From Eshraghiella sp964441705 (GTDB lineage: Bacteria > Bacillota > Clostridia > Lachnospirales > Lachnospiraceae): 43,772 bases of DNA. The notes under the pieces are model-generated. The model was not told the origin of the DNA and ran no database searches. It saw nothing but the letters and a program-made list of their open reading frames with translations. The stretch lies in NCBI GenBank assembly GCA_964441705.1, contig CAYTWF010000018.1, positions 1-43,772 on the forward strand, given 5' to 3'. How positions within the stretch are numbered: position 1 is the first letter of the stretch; each line of letters opens with the position of its first letter. The position numbers and the translations under genes were made by a program. Shown here in pieces: positions 16,983 through 24,863 of the stretch.

Positions 16983-17630
16983 GTGTCAGATATAGTCAAT
17001 GAAAGAATTGTATCATTTATTAATTCCTATGATAGAGAAAGCAGTGATATATGCAGAACAATTGAACAGGAAGCAAGAGCGGCGAAGGTTCCCATTATCA
17101 GAAAAGAGATGGAAAGCTTCCTTAAAGTTATGCTTGGAATTAAGAAGCCTCATAATATTCTTGAAATTGGGGCGGCAGTTGGATATTCCTCAATATTCAT
17201 GAGTGAGCAGCTTGAACCTGATGCAGCTATAACAACAATAGAAAATTATGATAAAAGAATTCCTGTTGCAAAGGCCAATATTGAAAGAGCAGGAAAGAGT
17301 GAAGTAATTAAGCTTATTGAAGGAGATGCGCTTACTGTACTTAAGGAGCTTCGTGGCACCTATGATTTTATTTTTATGGACGCTGCCAAAGCACAGTATA
17401 TTACTATTCTTCCGGATGTGATTAGACTTTTGGACAAGGATGGAATCCTTATTACAGACAATGTTCTCCAAGAGGGCGAGATTGTGGAATCCCGATATGG
17501 AGTAACCAGGCGAAACAGAACAATATATGAGAGAATGAGAGAGTATCTGTACGCAGTAACCCATTGTGACCAGCTTGACACATCTATTATTCCTATAGGT
17601 GATGGAATTACGTTAAGCATTAGAAAATAA
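16983..17630 (+). CDS. SAM-dependent O-methyltransferase (YrrM-like, TrmR family)
   Basis: A class I methyltransferase of 215 residues, starting at GTG 16983 after CGGAGG at 16968-16973 and 1 bp past the previous stop. SAM-binding motifs are ILEIGAAVGYSSIFMSE and TTIENYD; the metal/catalytic region reads FIFMDAAKAQY, followed by ILITDNVLQEG. The fold is that of caffeoyl-CoA-type O-methyltransferases. In B. subtilis the syntenic yrrM (trmR) methylates 5-hydroxyuridine at tRNA position 34 to 5-methoxyuridine. The neighbouring U32 protein would make that hydroxyuridine, so the same role is likely here. Confidence 0.85.
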   Translation: MSDIVNERIVSFINSYDRESSDICRTIEQEARAAKVPIIRKEMESFLKVMLGIKKPHNILEIGAAVGYSSIFMSEQLEPDAAITTIENYDKRIPVAKANIERAGKSEVIKLIEGDALTVLKELRGTYDFIFMDAAKAQYITILPDVIRLLDKDGILITDNVLQEGEIVESRYGVTRRNRTIYERMREYLYAVTHCDQLDTSIIPIGDGITLSIRK

Positions 17631-17648
17631 TTAAAAGAGGTATTGATG

Positions 17649-18872
17649 ATGAAAAGACCTGAACTTCTTATACCGGCCAGCTCTCTTGAGGTACTCAAGA
17701 CGGCTGTTATATTTGGAGCAGATGCAGTATATATAGGTGGAGAGGCCTTTGGACTTAGAGCCAAGGCTAAGAACTTTACAACAGATGAGATGGCAGAGGG
17801 CGTGGGTTTTGCCCACGAGCATGGCGTAAGAGTGTATGTAACTGCTAATATTCTTGCACATAATTATGACCTGGATGGAGCAAGGGAATATTTTATCCAG
17901 CTTAACGAGCAGGTTCATCCGGATGCACTGATTATCTCGGACCCAGGCTTGTTTACAATTGCCAAAGAGACAATTCCGGATATGGAGATTCATATAAGCA
18001 CACAGGCTAATAACACTAATTATGCCACATATAATTTCTGGCATAAGCTTGGAGCCAAAAGGGTAGTATCTGCCAGAGAGCTCTCTCTTAATGAGCTTAA
18101 GGAAATACGGTCTAATATACCGGATGATTTGGAGATTGAGACCTTTATACATGGCGCAATGTGTATATCGTATTCAGGCAGATGCCTGCTTTCATGCTTT
18201 ATGACTGGCAGGGATGCCAATAAGGGAGCCTGTACTCATCCATGCAGATGGAAATACTATCTTATGGAGGAGTCAAGACCTGGAGAATATATGCCGGTAT
18301 ATGAGAATGAAAGAGGAACATATATTTTTAATTCCAAGGACCTGTGCATGATTGAATATATTCCTGAACTGCTGGAATCAGGTATTGACAGCTTTAAGAT
18401 TGAAGGGCGAATGAAGACGGCACTTTATGTTGCTACAGTTGCAAGAACCTATAGAATGGCTATTGATGACTGTCTTAAGGATGTGGAATATTATAAGAGC
18501 AGAATTCCTTTTTATAAATCTGAGATTGCCAAATGTACTTACAGAAAATATACTACAGGTTTCTTTTTTGGCAAGCCTGACCACGAGACCCAGATATATG
18601 ATAACAACACATATGTTAAAGAATATACCTATCTTGGAATTGTAAGTGAAGAGAATGGCAGATATTATATAGAACAGCGTAACAAATTCTCTGTTGGTGA
18701 GGAGATTGAGGTAATGAAGCCGGATGGAACCAATGTTGCAGTTAAGGTATTGTCAATAACTGACACAGAGGGTAATTCAATGGAGAGTGCACCGCATCCA
18801 AAACAGAAGGTATATATAGACCTTGGGGTTGAACTGACAGAGCATGACATACTGAGGCGAAAAGAAGAATAG
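17649..18872 (+). CDS. U32-family peptidase-like protein (TrhP-like tRNA hydroxylation factor)
   Basis: The product has about 407 residues. The start is taken as ATG 17649, 8 nt after AGAGG; ATG 17646 and TTG 17643 are in-frame alternatives. The N-terminus RPELLIPASSLEVLKTAVIF and GADAVYIGGEAFGLRAKAKN are typical of U32. The signature FIHGAMCISYSGRCLLSC, with GACTHPCRWKY and FKIEGRMKT, includes the conserved cysteines. Despite the peptidase name, the family includes TrhP/RlhA proteins needed for prephenate-dependent hydroxylation of RNA. Pairing with the YrrM-like methyltransferase supports a role in 5-hydroxyuridine-34 formation. One protein here stands for the two (YrrN and YrrO) of B. subtilis. 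Confidence 0.85.
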   Translation: MKRPELLIPASSLEVLKTAVIFGADAVYIGGEAFGLRAKAKNFTTDEMAEGVGFAHEHGVRVYVTANILAHNYDLDGAREYFIQLNEQVHPDALIISDPGLFTIAKETIPDMEIHISTQANNTNYATYNFWHKLGAKRVVSARELSLNELKEIRSNIPDDLEIETFIHGAMCISYSGRCLLSCFMTGRDANKGACTHPCRWKYYLMEESRPGEYMPVYENERGTYIFNSKDLCMIEYIPELLESGIDSFKIEGRMKTALYVATVARTYRMAIDDCLKDVEYYKSRIPFYKSEIAKCTYRKYTTGFFFGKPDHETQIYDNNTYVKEYTYLGIVSEENGRYYIEQRNKFSVGEEIEVMKPDGTNVAVKVLSITDTEGNSMESAPHPKQKVYIDLGVELTEHDILRRKEE

Positions 18873-18904
18873 AGATAATTAATAACAGTAATACAGTAAA
18901 GCTG

Positions 18905-18948
18905 AATCGGTAGCTGCTCATGAATAATGAACAGTACCGATTCTTTTT
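18905..18948 (+). terminator. Terminator after the U32 gene
   Basis: AATCGGTA (18905-18912) pairs with TACCGATT (18935-18942), and the inner CTG and TCAT/ATGA bases extend the stem around a small loop. A run of five T follows at 18944-18948. It closes the mtaB-to-U32 transcript before sigK. Confidence 0.85.
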
Positions 18949-19021
18949 AATATGGGCAGGCACTAAAGCTTCGCCTGCTACATAAAATGTAGTAACTGCA
19001 TATTATTATGGATTGTAAGCT

Positions 19022-19645
19022 ATGAAGACATTTGAACAGCCACTTTCTGCCAAAGAGGAAAAGGAATACCTTAAGCTGTACCAGAATGGCGACAGGGAAG
19101 CCGGGGATATTCTTATTTTACGTAATATGCGGCTGGTGGCACATATGGTAAAGCATTACAGCTATGGCGAAAGGGATATGGGTGAGCTTATATCAATTGG
19201 AACAATAGGGCTGATTAAGGCGGTGCAGACCTTTGACAGCTCCAAGGGGAGCAGACTGGCAACATATGCGGCCCGGTGTATAGATAATGAGCTTCTTATG
19301 GCACTTCGCAGTGAGCGCAAGCGCTACAAGGATGTGTCACTTCAGGAACCCATTGGTACTGATAAGGAAGGCAATGAAATTAATATAATGGACATTGTGG
19401 TAAGTGACAACAAGGATTTCCTTGATAATTATATACTTCAGAATGATATTAAGACTCTGTATGATGCAGTGGAGAACACATTGTGCGGCAGGGAAAAGGA
19501 GATAATAATACGGCGGTATGGACTTTATGGACATCAGGAGGCAACCCAGAGAGAGATAGCAGCTCATATGAAGATAAGCAGAAGCTATGTAAGCAGAATT
19601 GAAAAAAGGGCACTTGAGAAACTGAAAAGGTATTTTGCAGGATGA
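19022..19645 (+). CDS. sigK: Late mother-cell sporulation sigma factor SigK, without pro-sequence
   Basis: A sigma-70-family factor of 207 residues. FEQPLSAKEEKEYLKLYQNG aligns with the start of mature B. subtilis sigma-K. Region 2 reads NMRLVAHMVKHY, LISIGTIGLIKAVQTFD and LATYAARCIDNELLM. DVSLQEPIGTDKEGNEI is a SigK hallmark, and region 4 reads REIAAHMKISRSYVSRIEK. In B. subtilis about 20 pro-sequence residues precede this point; here an in-frame TAA lies two codons upstream of ATG 19022, so no pro-sequence exists, as in Clostridioides difficile. The gene is continuous, with no skin-like element. No strong ribosome binding site is visible, only a weak GGA. SigE is the closest alternative but fits less well. 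Confidence 0.85.
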   Translation: MKTFEQPLSAKEEKEYLKLYQNGDREAGDILILRNMRLVAHMVKHYSYGERDMGELISIGTIGLIKAVQTFDSSKGSRLATYAARCIDNELLMALRSERKRYKDVSLQEPIGTDKEGNEINIMDIVVSDNKDFLDNYILQNDIKTLYDAVENTLCGREKEIIIRRYGLYGHQEATQREIAAHMKISRSYVSRIEKRALEKLKRYFAG

Positions 19646-19652
19646 CATGTGC

Positions 19653-19681
19653 TTGTAAATATGTAGTCATATTGGTATAAT
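19653..19681 (+). promoter_or_regulatory. Extended -10 promoter of the surface polymer cluster
   Basis: TTGTAA (19653-19658) and a perfect TATAAT (19676-19681) are 17 bp apart. A TGG directly before the -10 forms an extended -10 element. It lies 36 bp before manC and after sigK, so the polymer genes begin a new transcript here. Confidence 0.75.
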
Positions 19682-19717
19682 CATAGATAATGACTTTTGT
19701 GAAGGGTAAGGGAAACT

Positions 19718-20776
19718 ATGAAGATAACAGCTCTGATAATGGCTGGGGGACGTGGTGAGAGGTTCTGGCCTCTGTCCAGAAAGAATATGCCCAAACAGTT
19801 TTTGGTACTGACAGATGAAAAACTTTCGCTTATTCAGAAAACCGTGGAAAGAATTGGCCATATCGTAGATGATAATGATATATATATTGTCACCAATAAG
19901 GATTATGTAGATATAATCAATGCCCAGCTGCCACAGATAAGTATGGATAATATAATTGTGGAGCCTTGCGGGCGCAACACCGCACCATGTATTGCCCTTG
20001 GAACCGTAAGGATAATGAAGAATAATGAGGATTCAATAGTGGTGGTACTCCCGTCAGACCATTATGTAGCCGATGAACAGGATTTTGTGAATACCATAAG
20101 ACAGGCCTGTGAATATGCCAAAGCACAGGAACAGATAGTTTCCATTGGAATTAATCCAGGCTATGCGGAGACTGCTTACGGATATATCAAATCCGGAAAG
20201 GCTGTAAGTTCAGGAATATATGAATGCCAGCGCTTTGTGGAAAAGCCTGATTATGATACAGCCGTTGCATATATTAAGGATGGCAGTTATCTGTGGAACA
20301 GTGGAATATATGTGTGGAGCACCTCTACTATTATGAAGGAATACAGTGAGCATGCCGGTGGTATATATGAATTAATGAATGAAATAGGTCAGTGTCTTGA
20401 CAATGAAGGTAAGGTTAATGAGCTTTTTGCTGCAATGGAAGCAATATCTGTTGATTACGCTATAATGGAGAAAACACATAACATTAAAGTAATAAAAGGC
20501 TATTTTGGCTGGGATGATGTTGGTTCATGGCCGGCAATCGGAAGACTTCGGGAGCCTGATGACAATGGTAACGTTATTACCGGTGAAGTGGTTACAACAG
20601 GCTGCAGCAGCTGCATTATTAATGGCAGAGACAGGATGATTGCAGCAGTAGGACTTAAGGATGTTGTAATAGTTGATACGGGAGATACGGTTCTTGTAGC
20701 TGATAAGAACCGTTGCAGTAATATCAGAGATATAATAAGTACATTGAAGGATACAGGCAGAGACAGCTACCTGTAG
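19718..20776 (+). CDS. manC: Mannose-1-phosphate guanylyltransferase
   Basis: It makes GDP-mannose from mannose-1-phosphate and GTP in the cytosol. The product has 352 residues, starting at ATG 19718 after AAGGG. The nucleotide-binding signature is MAGGRGERFWPLSR at about 8-21, followed by PKQFL. CGRNTAPCIALG, VLPSDHYV, RFVEKPDYDTA, NSGIYVWS and GWDDVGSW are the ordered active-site blocks of the mannose/NDP-sugar type. It has only the nucleotidyltransferase domain; the C-terminal isomerase domain of bifunctional enzymes is absent. With the next gene it would supply polyprenol-phosphate mannose. Confidence 0.93.
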   Translation: MKITALIMAGGRGERFWPLSRKNMPKQFLVLTDEKLSLIQKTVERIGHIVDDNDIYIVTNKDYVDIINAQLPQISMDNIIVEPCGRNTAPCIALGTVRIMKNNEDSIVVVLPSDHYVADEQDFVNTIRQACEYAKAQEQIVSIGINPGYAETAYGYIKSGKAVSSGIYECQRFVEKPDYDTAVAYIKDGSYLWNSGIYVWSTSTIMKEYSEHAGGIYELMNEIGQCLDNEGKVNELFAAMEAISVDYAIMEKTHNIKVIKGYFGWDDVGSWPAIGRLREPDDNGNVITGEVVTTGCSSCIINGRDRMIAAVGLKDVVIVDTGDTVLVADKNRCSNIRDIISTLKDTGRDSYL

Positions 20777-20796
20777 AACGGAAAGAAGGCATAATA

Positions 20797-21576
20797 ATGG
20801 TTCTTAAGAAATTATCAGTGGTTGTACCAACCTATAATGAGTCAGCTAATCTGGACAGGCTTATTGAGGAGACAGAAGAAGCTCTTGCAGGAATACCATT
20901 TGAAATGGTATTTGTAGACGATAGTACAGATGATACACCGGACAGGCTTAGGGAGATATCCCAGACTAATTCCAAGGTCAGGTATGAGCACAGAACAATG
21001 GGCAAGGGACTTTCGTCAGCTGTTATCAGAGGCTTTGAACTGGCAGAGGGAGAATATCTTGCTGTTATGGACGCTGACTTACAGCATCCGCCTAAGATAT
21101 TACGAGGTATGTATGCGGCCATGTGCGAGGGCATAGATATGTGTATACCAAGCCGCTTTATTCCAGGCGGCAGTGACGGAGGTCTTGATATAATTCGTAA
21201 GATAATCTCAGGAACAGCCAGATATATGGGCAAAATAATGGTTAAGTGTATACGAAGAATTACAGACCCTACAAGTGGTCTTTTTATGTTCAAAAAAGCT
21301 GTTATTGAAGGTGCAGCCCTTGAACCGATTGGCTGGAAGATTATGCTTGAAGTCCTTGCAATGGGACACTGCGAGAGTGTAGTTGAGATACCTTATACCT
21401 TTCAGAATCGTAATGCAGGTGAATCCAAGCTTTCAGGCAAGGTGACGGTAGAATATATAAGGCAGCTCTTTGGACTTGTTAAAAGAGCTAATGATAATAA
21501 TCCAACGGTTAAAAGATGGAGTCAGGAAAGACTTGACAAGGAAACGGCCAAGCTTGACAGATTTATTGCGCGATAA
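20797..21576 (+). CDS. GT2 glycosyltransferase, polyprenol-phosphate mannose synthase-like
   Basis: The product has 259 residues, starting at ATG 20797 after AAGAAGG. The GT-A fold motifs are SVVVPTYNESANLDRLIEE, FVDDSTDDT, MDADLQHPP and PSRFIPGGSDGG, then ITDPTSGLFMFKK. These resemble dolichol-phosphate mannosyltransferase (DPM1) and bacterial polyprenol monophosphomannose synthases. No membrane helices are evident, so it probably acts at the cytosolic membrane face. Because manC lies 20 bp upstream, GDP-mannose is the likely donor and a polyprenyl phosphate the likely acceptor. No mannosyltransferase that would consume the product is seen in this window. Confidence 0.82.
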   Translation: MVLKKLSVVVPTYNESANLDRLIEETEEALAGIPFEMVFVDDSTDDTPDRLREISQTNSKVRYEHRTMGKGLSSAVIRGFELAEGEYLAVMDADLQHPPKILRGMYAAMCEGIDMCIPSRFIPGGSDGGLDIIRKIISGTARYMGKIMVKCIRRITDPTSGLFMFKKAVIEGAALEPIGWKIMLEVLAMGHCESVVEIPYTFQNRNAGESKLSGKVTVEYIRQLFGLVKRANDNNPTVKRWSQERLDKETAKLDRFIAR

Positions 21577-21583
21577 ATTGCCC

Positions 21584-21612
21584 TTGCTACTTATATTGTT
21601 GTGTGATATAGT
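21584..21612 (+). promoter_or_regulatory. Internal promoter before the ABC exporter
   Basis: TTGCTA (21584-21589) and TATAGT (21607-21612) are 17 bp apart, with TGA just before the -10 giving an extended -10 element. It sits in the 70-bp gap between the glycosyltransferase and the exporter, the widest gap in this half of the cluster. Confidence 0.55.
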
Positions 21613-21646
21613 TTAGGATGATTTTTTGCGGAAAGTGAGTAGTAGT

Positions 21647-22447
21647 ATGTCACGCTTTATTAAGGATATTAAAAAATACAGTAAATACATGGTATATTCA
21701 GCGAAGTCAGGACTTAAGTCAGAGGTGGCAGGTTCACATCTTGGCTGGATATGGTGGATACTTGAGCCAGTAATGTTTATGCTGGTATACTGGTTCATAT
21801 TTGCAATTGTATTCGGTAATACAACACAGTATTTTCCTATATTTGTTTTTATAGGACTTACTATATGGAATTTCTTTAACAGATGTATACTTAACAGCGT
21901 TAAGATTGTTAATACCAATAAGGGCATAGTGTCCAAGGTCTATCTGCCAAAGTATACACTTATTATGGTAGAGATGATGATACAGGGCTTTAAGATGGCG
22001 GTATCCTTTGGAGTCATTATTGTTATGATGATTATATACAAGGTTCCGGTGTCACCATGTCTGCTGTGGATGATTCCTATAATTCTTACATTATTTCTTA
22101 TAACCTTTGGACTGGGATGTATTATGGCACATTTCGGTGTATTTGTTGAGGACCTTAAGACGGTTCTTACAATTGTACTGAGAATCATATTCTACATGTC
22201 AGGTGTTTTCTATGAGCTGGTTCCAAGAGCAGGCAAGCATTCCAAGATTCCTGCACCATGGGATATTGTGCTGTCCAAATGCAATCCAATTGCTTTTCTT
22301 ATGACCTCAGCCCGCAACAGTCTGATATATTCGGCCAATGCAGGCTATAAGGTGCTGGCAGCATGGCTGGCTGTAGGAATTATTCTGTCGGTTATTGGTG
22401 TAAGAGTTATTTATAAATATGAAAACAGTTATGTTAAGGTGATGTAA
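21647..22447 (+). CDS. ABC-2 polysaccharide/teichoic acid exporter, membrane subunit
   Basis: The product has about 266 residues. ATG 21647 is taken as the start, though TTG 21626 (after AGGATG) and GTG 21635 are in frame. The N-terminus SRFIKDIKKYSKYMVYSAKS is followed by SEVAGSHLGWIWWILEPVMF, typical of the Wzm/TagG family. Six hydrophobic segments are visible, including LVYWFIFAIVFG and IMLTIVLRIIF-like stretches near the C-terminal half. The subunit forms the membrane channel that flips a polyprenol-linked polymer outward. Its ATPase partner is the next gene, whose GTG directly abuts this gene's stop codon. Confidence 0.9.
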   Translation: MSRFIKDIKKYSKYMVYSAKSGLKSEVAGSHLGWIWWILEPVMFMLVYWFIFAIVFGNTTQYFPIFVFIGLTIWNFFNRCILNSVKIVNTNKGIVSKVYLPKYTLIMVEMMIQGFKMAVSFGVIIVMMIIYKVPVSPCLLWMIPIILTLFLITFGLGCIMAHFGVFVEDLKTVLTIVLRIIFYMSGVFYELVPRAGKHSKIPAPWDIVLSKCNPIAFLMTSARNSLIYSANAGYKVLAAWLAVGIILSVIGVRVIYKYENSYVKVM

Positions 22448-23179
22448 GTGAATACAGATAATGCAATAGAGGTTAATAATCTTCATATCAGATATAAGTG
22501 TCTCAGGAATTTTTCCCTGAGGAAAAGCCTGTTCAAGCTGCGTAAAAGTAAAGCAGAGGTGTTTGAGGCCGTAAGAGGTATTTCCTTCTCTGTGAAAAAG
22601 GGTGAGATTGTAGGACTTATAGGCAAGAACGGAAGTGGTAAGTCCACAACACTTAGGGCAATAGCCGGTATTTTTTCTCCTGACGAGGGAACGATTGCCC
22701 TTAACAGCGATTCGGTGGCATTGCTTTCTATTGGTGTTGGCTTTCAGAAGAAGCTTACGGGCAGAGAAAATATAATGCTTTCAGGAATGCTGCTTGGATA
22801 TCCTAAGGAGAAGATTGAAGAAAAAATGGAGGATATAATATCCTTTGCCGAACTTGGTAATTTCATTGACATGCCAGTTAAAACCTATTCAAGCGGTATG
22901 TTTTCCAAGCTGTCTTTTTCCATAACAGCAGTTCTTGAGCCGGATATAATGCTGGTGGATGAGGTGTTAAGCGTTGGAGATGCCAAGTTTAAGAAAAAGA
23001 GCTACAAAAAAATGCAGCAGCTTATTACTGATGACCACAGAACTGTTATGATAGTGTCCCATAATACGGACACAATAAGCAAGCTGTGTGACAGAGTAAT
23101 ATGGCTTCACGATGGCGAAATTAAGATGACAGGAACTCCTGATGAGGTGCTTCCAGTGTATGATGAATTTATGTCCTGA
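22448..23179 (+). CDS. ABC exporter ATPase subunit (TagH/Wzt type, short form)
   Basis: The product has 243 residues, starting at GTG 22448 after AAGGTGAT. Walker A is GKNGSGKST (residues 59-67), the signature is YSSGMFSKLSFS, and Walker B is IMLVDEVLSVGD, then the H-loop VSHNTD. The spacer before the first conserved strand (LRKSLFKLRKSKAEVFEAV) is typical of teichoic acid and O-antigen exporters. The C-terminal carbohydrate-recognition domain found in Wzt of some O-antigen systems is absent. It pairs with the upstream permease; export substrate selectivity must lie elsewhere. Confidence 0.92.
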   Translation: MNTDNAIEVNNLHIRYKCLRNFSLRKSLFKLRKSKAEVFEAVRGISFSVKKGEIVGLIGKNGSGKSTTLRAIAGIFSPDEGTIALNSDSVALLSIGVGFQKKLTGRENIMLSGMLLGYPKEKIEEKMEDIISFAELGNFIDMPVKTYSSGMFSKLSFSITAVLEPDIMLVDEVLSVGDAKFKKKSYKKMQQLITDDHRTVMIVSHNTDTISKLCDRVIWLHDGEIKMTGTPDEVLPVYDEFMS

Positions 23180-23198
23180 CAACATGAGGTATATAAAG

Positions 23199-24863
23199 AT
23201 GACTGAACAACAGGCTAATTTGCTTAAGCTTCTTAAGGAAATAGATGGAATATGCAGAAAACACGATATTGAATATGTTCTTGCAGGCGGCTCTGCAATA
23301 GGAGCAGTAAGACACCATGGGTTTATTCCATGGGATGATGATTCAGATATATATATGACCAGAGAGAACTGGCTGAAATTTATTGAGGTGTCTAAGACAG
23401 ACTTCCCGGAGAACCGCTGCCTGCTGGCACAGGAGCTGGACCATAGCTACACCAATATGTTTGGAAGGTATTGTGATACAACGGCAGCAGTAATTCACAG
23501 ACATGCAATTTATAGTCATGAGGGTGCAGGAGAGGTTGTTGATGTATTTATACTAGACCCTGTTCCAGATGATGAAAAAGAATATCAGAAATATGTTAAT
23601 AATATAGTACTTTATTCGGAGCTTATTAATTCAACATCACCAATGTATGGCTACAGATACTATACAAGTGCCGGAAGATATGTGCGCAATTGGCTATTGT
23701 GTAAGCTTATTGGACGAGGACGGGTTTTGAACCGCCTTGAGAAAAAAATGTTCTGCTACGATATCAAGGACTGCAGCTGCTACGCTATGAGGTGGGGTGG
23801 TGCACCCTTCAGGTTTCCAAAGGAATGGTTTGAGAAGCAAAGAACCTGTACATACGAGGGTATGGAAAGCTTTATTCCTTATATGAATAATGCTTATCTT
23901 ACCTGGCATTACGGGGATAACTGGACCTCAATTCCGCCACACGGAGAGAGGGAATCCCACAATACAGTAAGCAGACATGATATGGGCTCAGAGGAATTCC
24001 GCAGAGAGTACAATGTGTTCGTTAAGTCGGATAAGCGCAGATGGTATCTTGAATTCCTCGGAATGTATCGTAAAGCATATTATATGAGAACCGCCAGAAA
24101 ACGCGAGCGTGTGAATATGTCCATGCTTATGAGTAAGGCCAGACTTACAGCTCTTGAACTGGAGGCCAGACTTGCAGCAGAGGGAATTAATCCGTTGGAG
24201 CTTGCAATGACCCACGATTTTACCAGATTGGCAGATATATACGCAGAATATACCAGGTTTCAGCTTAGCCGCGAGTGTATAGGACGTGAGGACTTTCCGG
24301 GAATAAGAAGATTTAATTCACCGTGCTTTGTCCCGGTTAAGGATGAAGAGCTTCTTGCAGCCCTGTATATGTATATCTACACTAACCGGACAGCTCAGGC
24401 GTTAAGACTTATAGATATAAGAAAACAGCAGGATAATTATGAGCCTCAGTATTTTGATATAATTACTCACTTTATGGAGCGCTTCAGATATGCAGTTAAC
24501 TGCTATGACCTAGGAGATTACAGCAACGGATATGAGGCAGCCTGTGAGCTTATTAAGGAATATCCGGACAACCCTGTTGTTATGAAGCTTCTTATCAGAT
24601 ATATTTTTTACCTTGGAATGGGTACTCACGAATATGGCAGAGAGCTTATTGACAGAGGCGTGTATCTTCACAGGCATGATGGTGAATTTATGTATTATGA
24701 TGTGATGTGCAATCATGTGGTAAGTGATGATGGAGAGCTTGTTAAGCACTTTGAACGTATAAGAGAGCATACCAATAACGGAATAATACTTCTTGAAATT
24801 GATGAAAATCCTGTGTGGATACAGCATCAGAAAGCTATATCAGGGGAATGTAATAATGGATAA
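23199..24863 (+). CDS. LicD-family phosphotransferase with a TPR-like C-terminal region
   Basis: The product has 554 residues. The start chosen is ATG 23199 (MTEQQANLLKLLKEIDGICR), 8 nt after GAGGT; ATG 23184 is less well placed. The nucleotidyltransferase-fold core GGSAIGAVRHHGFIPWDDDSD carries the acidic motif D46, D47, D48 and D50, as in LicD and fukutin-related proteins that transfer phosphocholine, phosphoribitol or similar groups from a CDP donor. Further typical blocks are FGRYCDTTAAV and WGGAPFRFPKEWF. After residue 380 the sequence looks like TPR repeats (YDLGDYSNGYEAACELIKEY). The preferred donor is probably the CDP compound made by the cytidylyltransferase downstream. The gene overlaps the next by 8 bp. 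Confidence 0.85.
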   Translation: MTEQQANLLKLLKEIDGICRKHDIEYVLAGGSAIGAVRHHGFIPWDDDSDIYMTRENWLKFIEVSKTDFPENRCLLAQELDHSYTNMFGRYCDTTAAVIHRHAIYSHEGAGEVVDVFILDPVPDDEKEYQKYVNNIVLYSELINSTSPMYGYRYYTSAGRYVRNWLLCKLIGRGRVLNRLEKKMFCYDIKDCSCYAMRWGGAPFRFPKEWFEKQRTCTYEGMESFIPYMNNAYLTWHYGDNWTSIPPHGERESHNTVSRHDMGSEEFRREYNVFVKSDKRRWYLEFLGMYRKAYYMRTARKRERVNMSMLMSKARLTALELEARLAAEGINPLELAMTHDFTRLADIYAEYTRFQLSRECIGREDFPGIRRFNSPCFVPVKDEELLAALYMYIYTNRTAQALRLIDIRKQQDNYEPQYFDIITHFMERFRYAVNCYDLGDYSNGYEAACELIKEYPDNPVVMKLLIRYIFYLGMGTHEYGRELIDRGVYLHRHDGEFMYYDVMCNHVVSDDGELVKHFERIREHTNNGIILLEIDENPVWIQHQKAISGECNNG

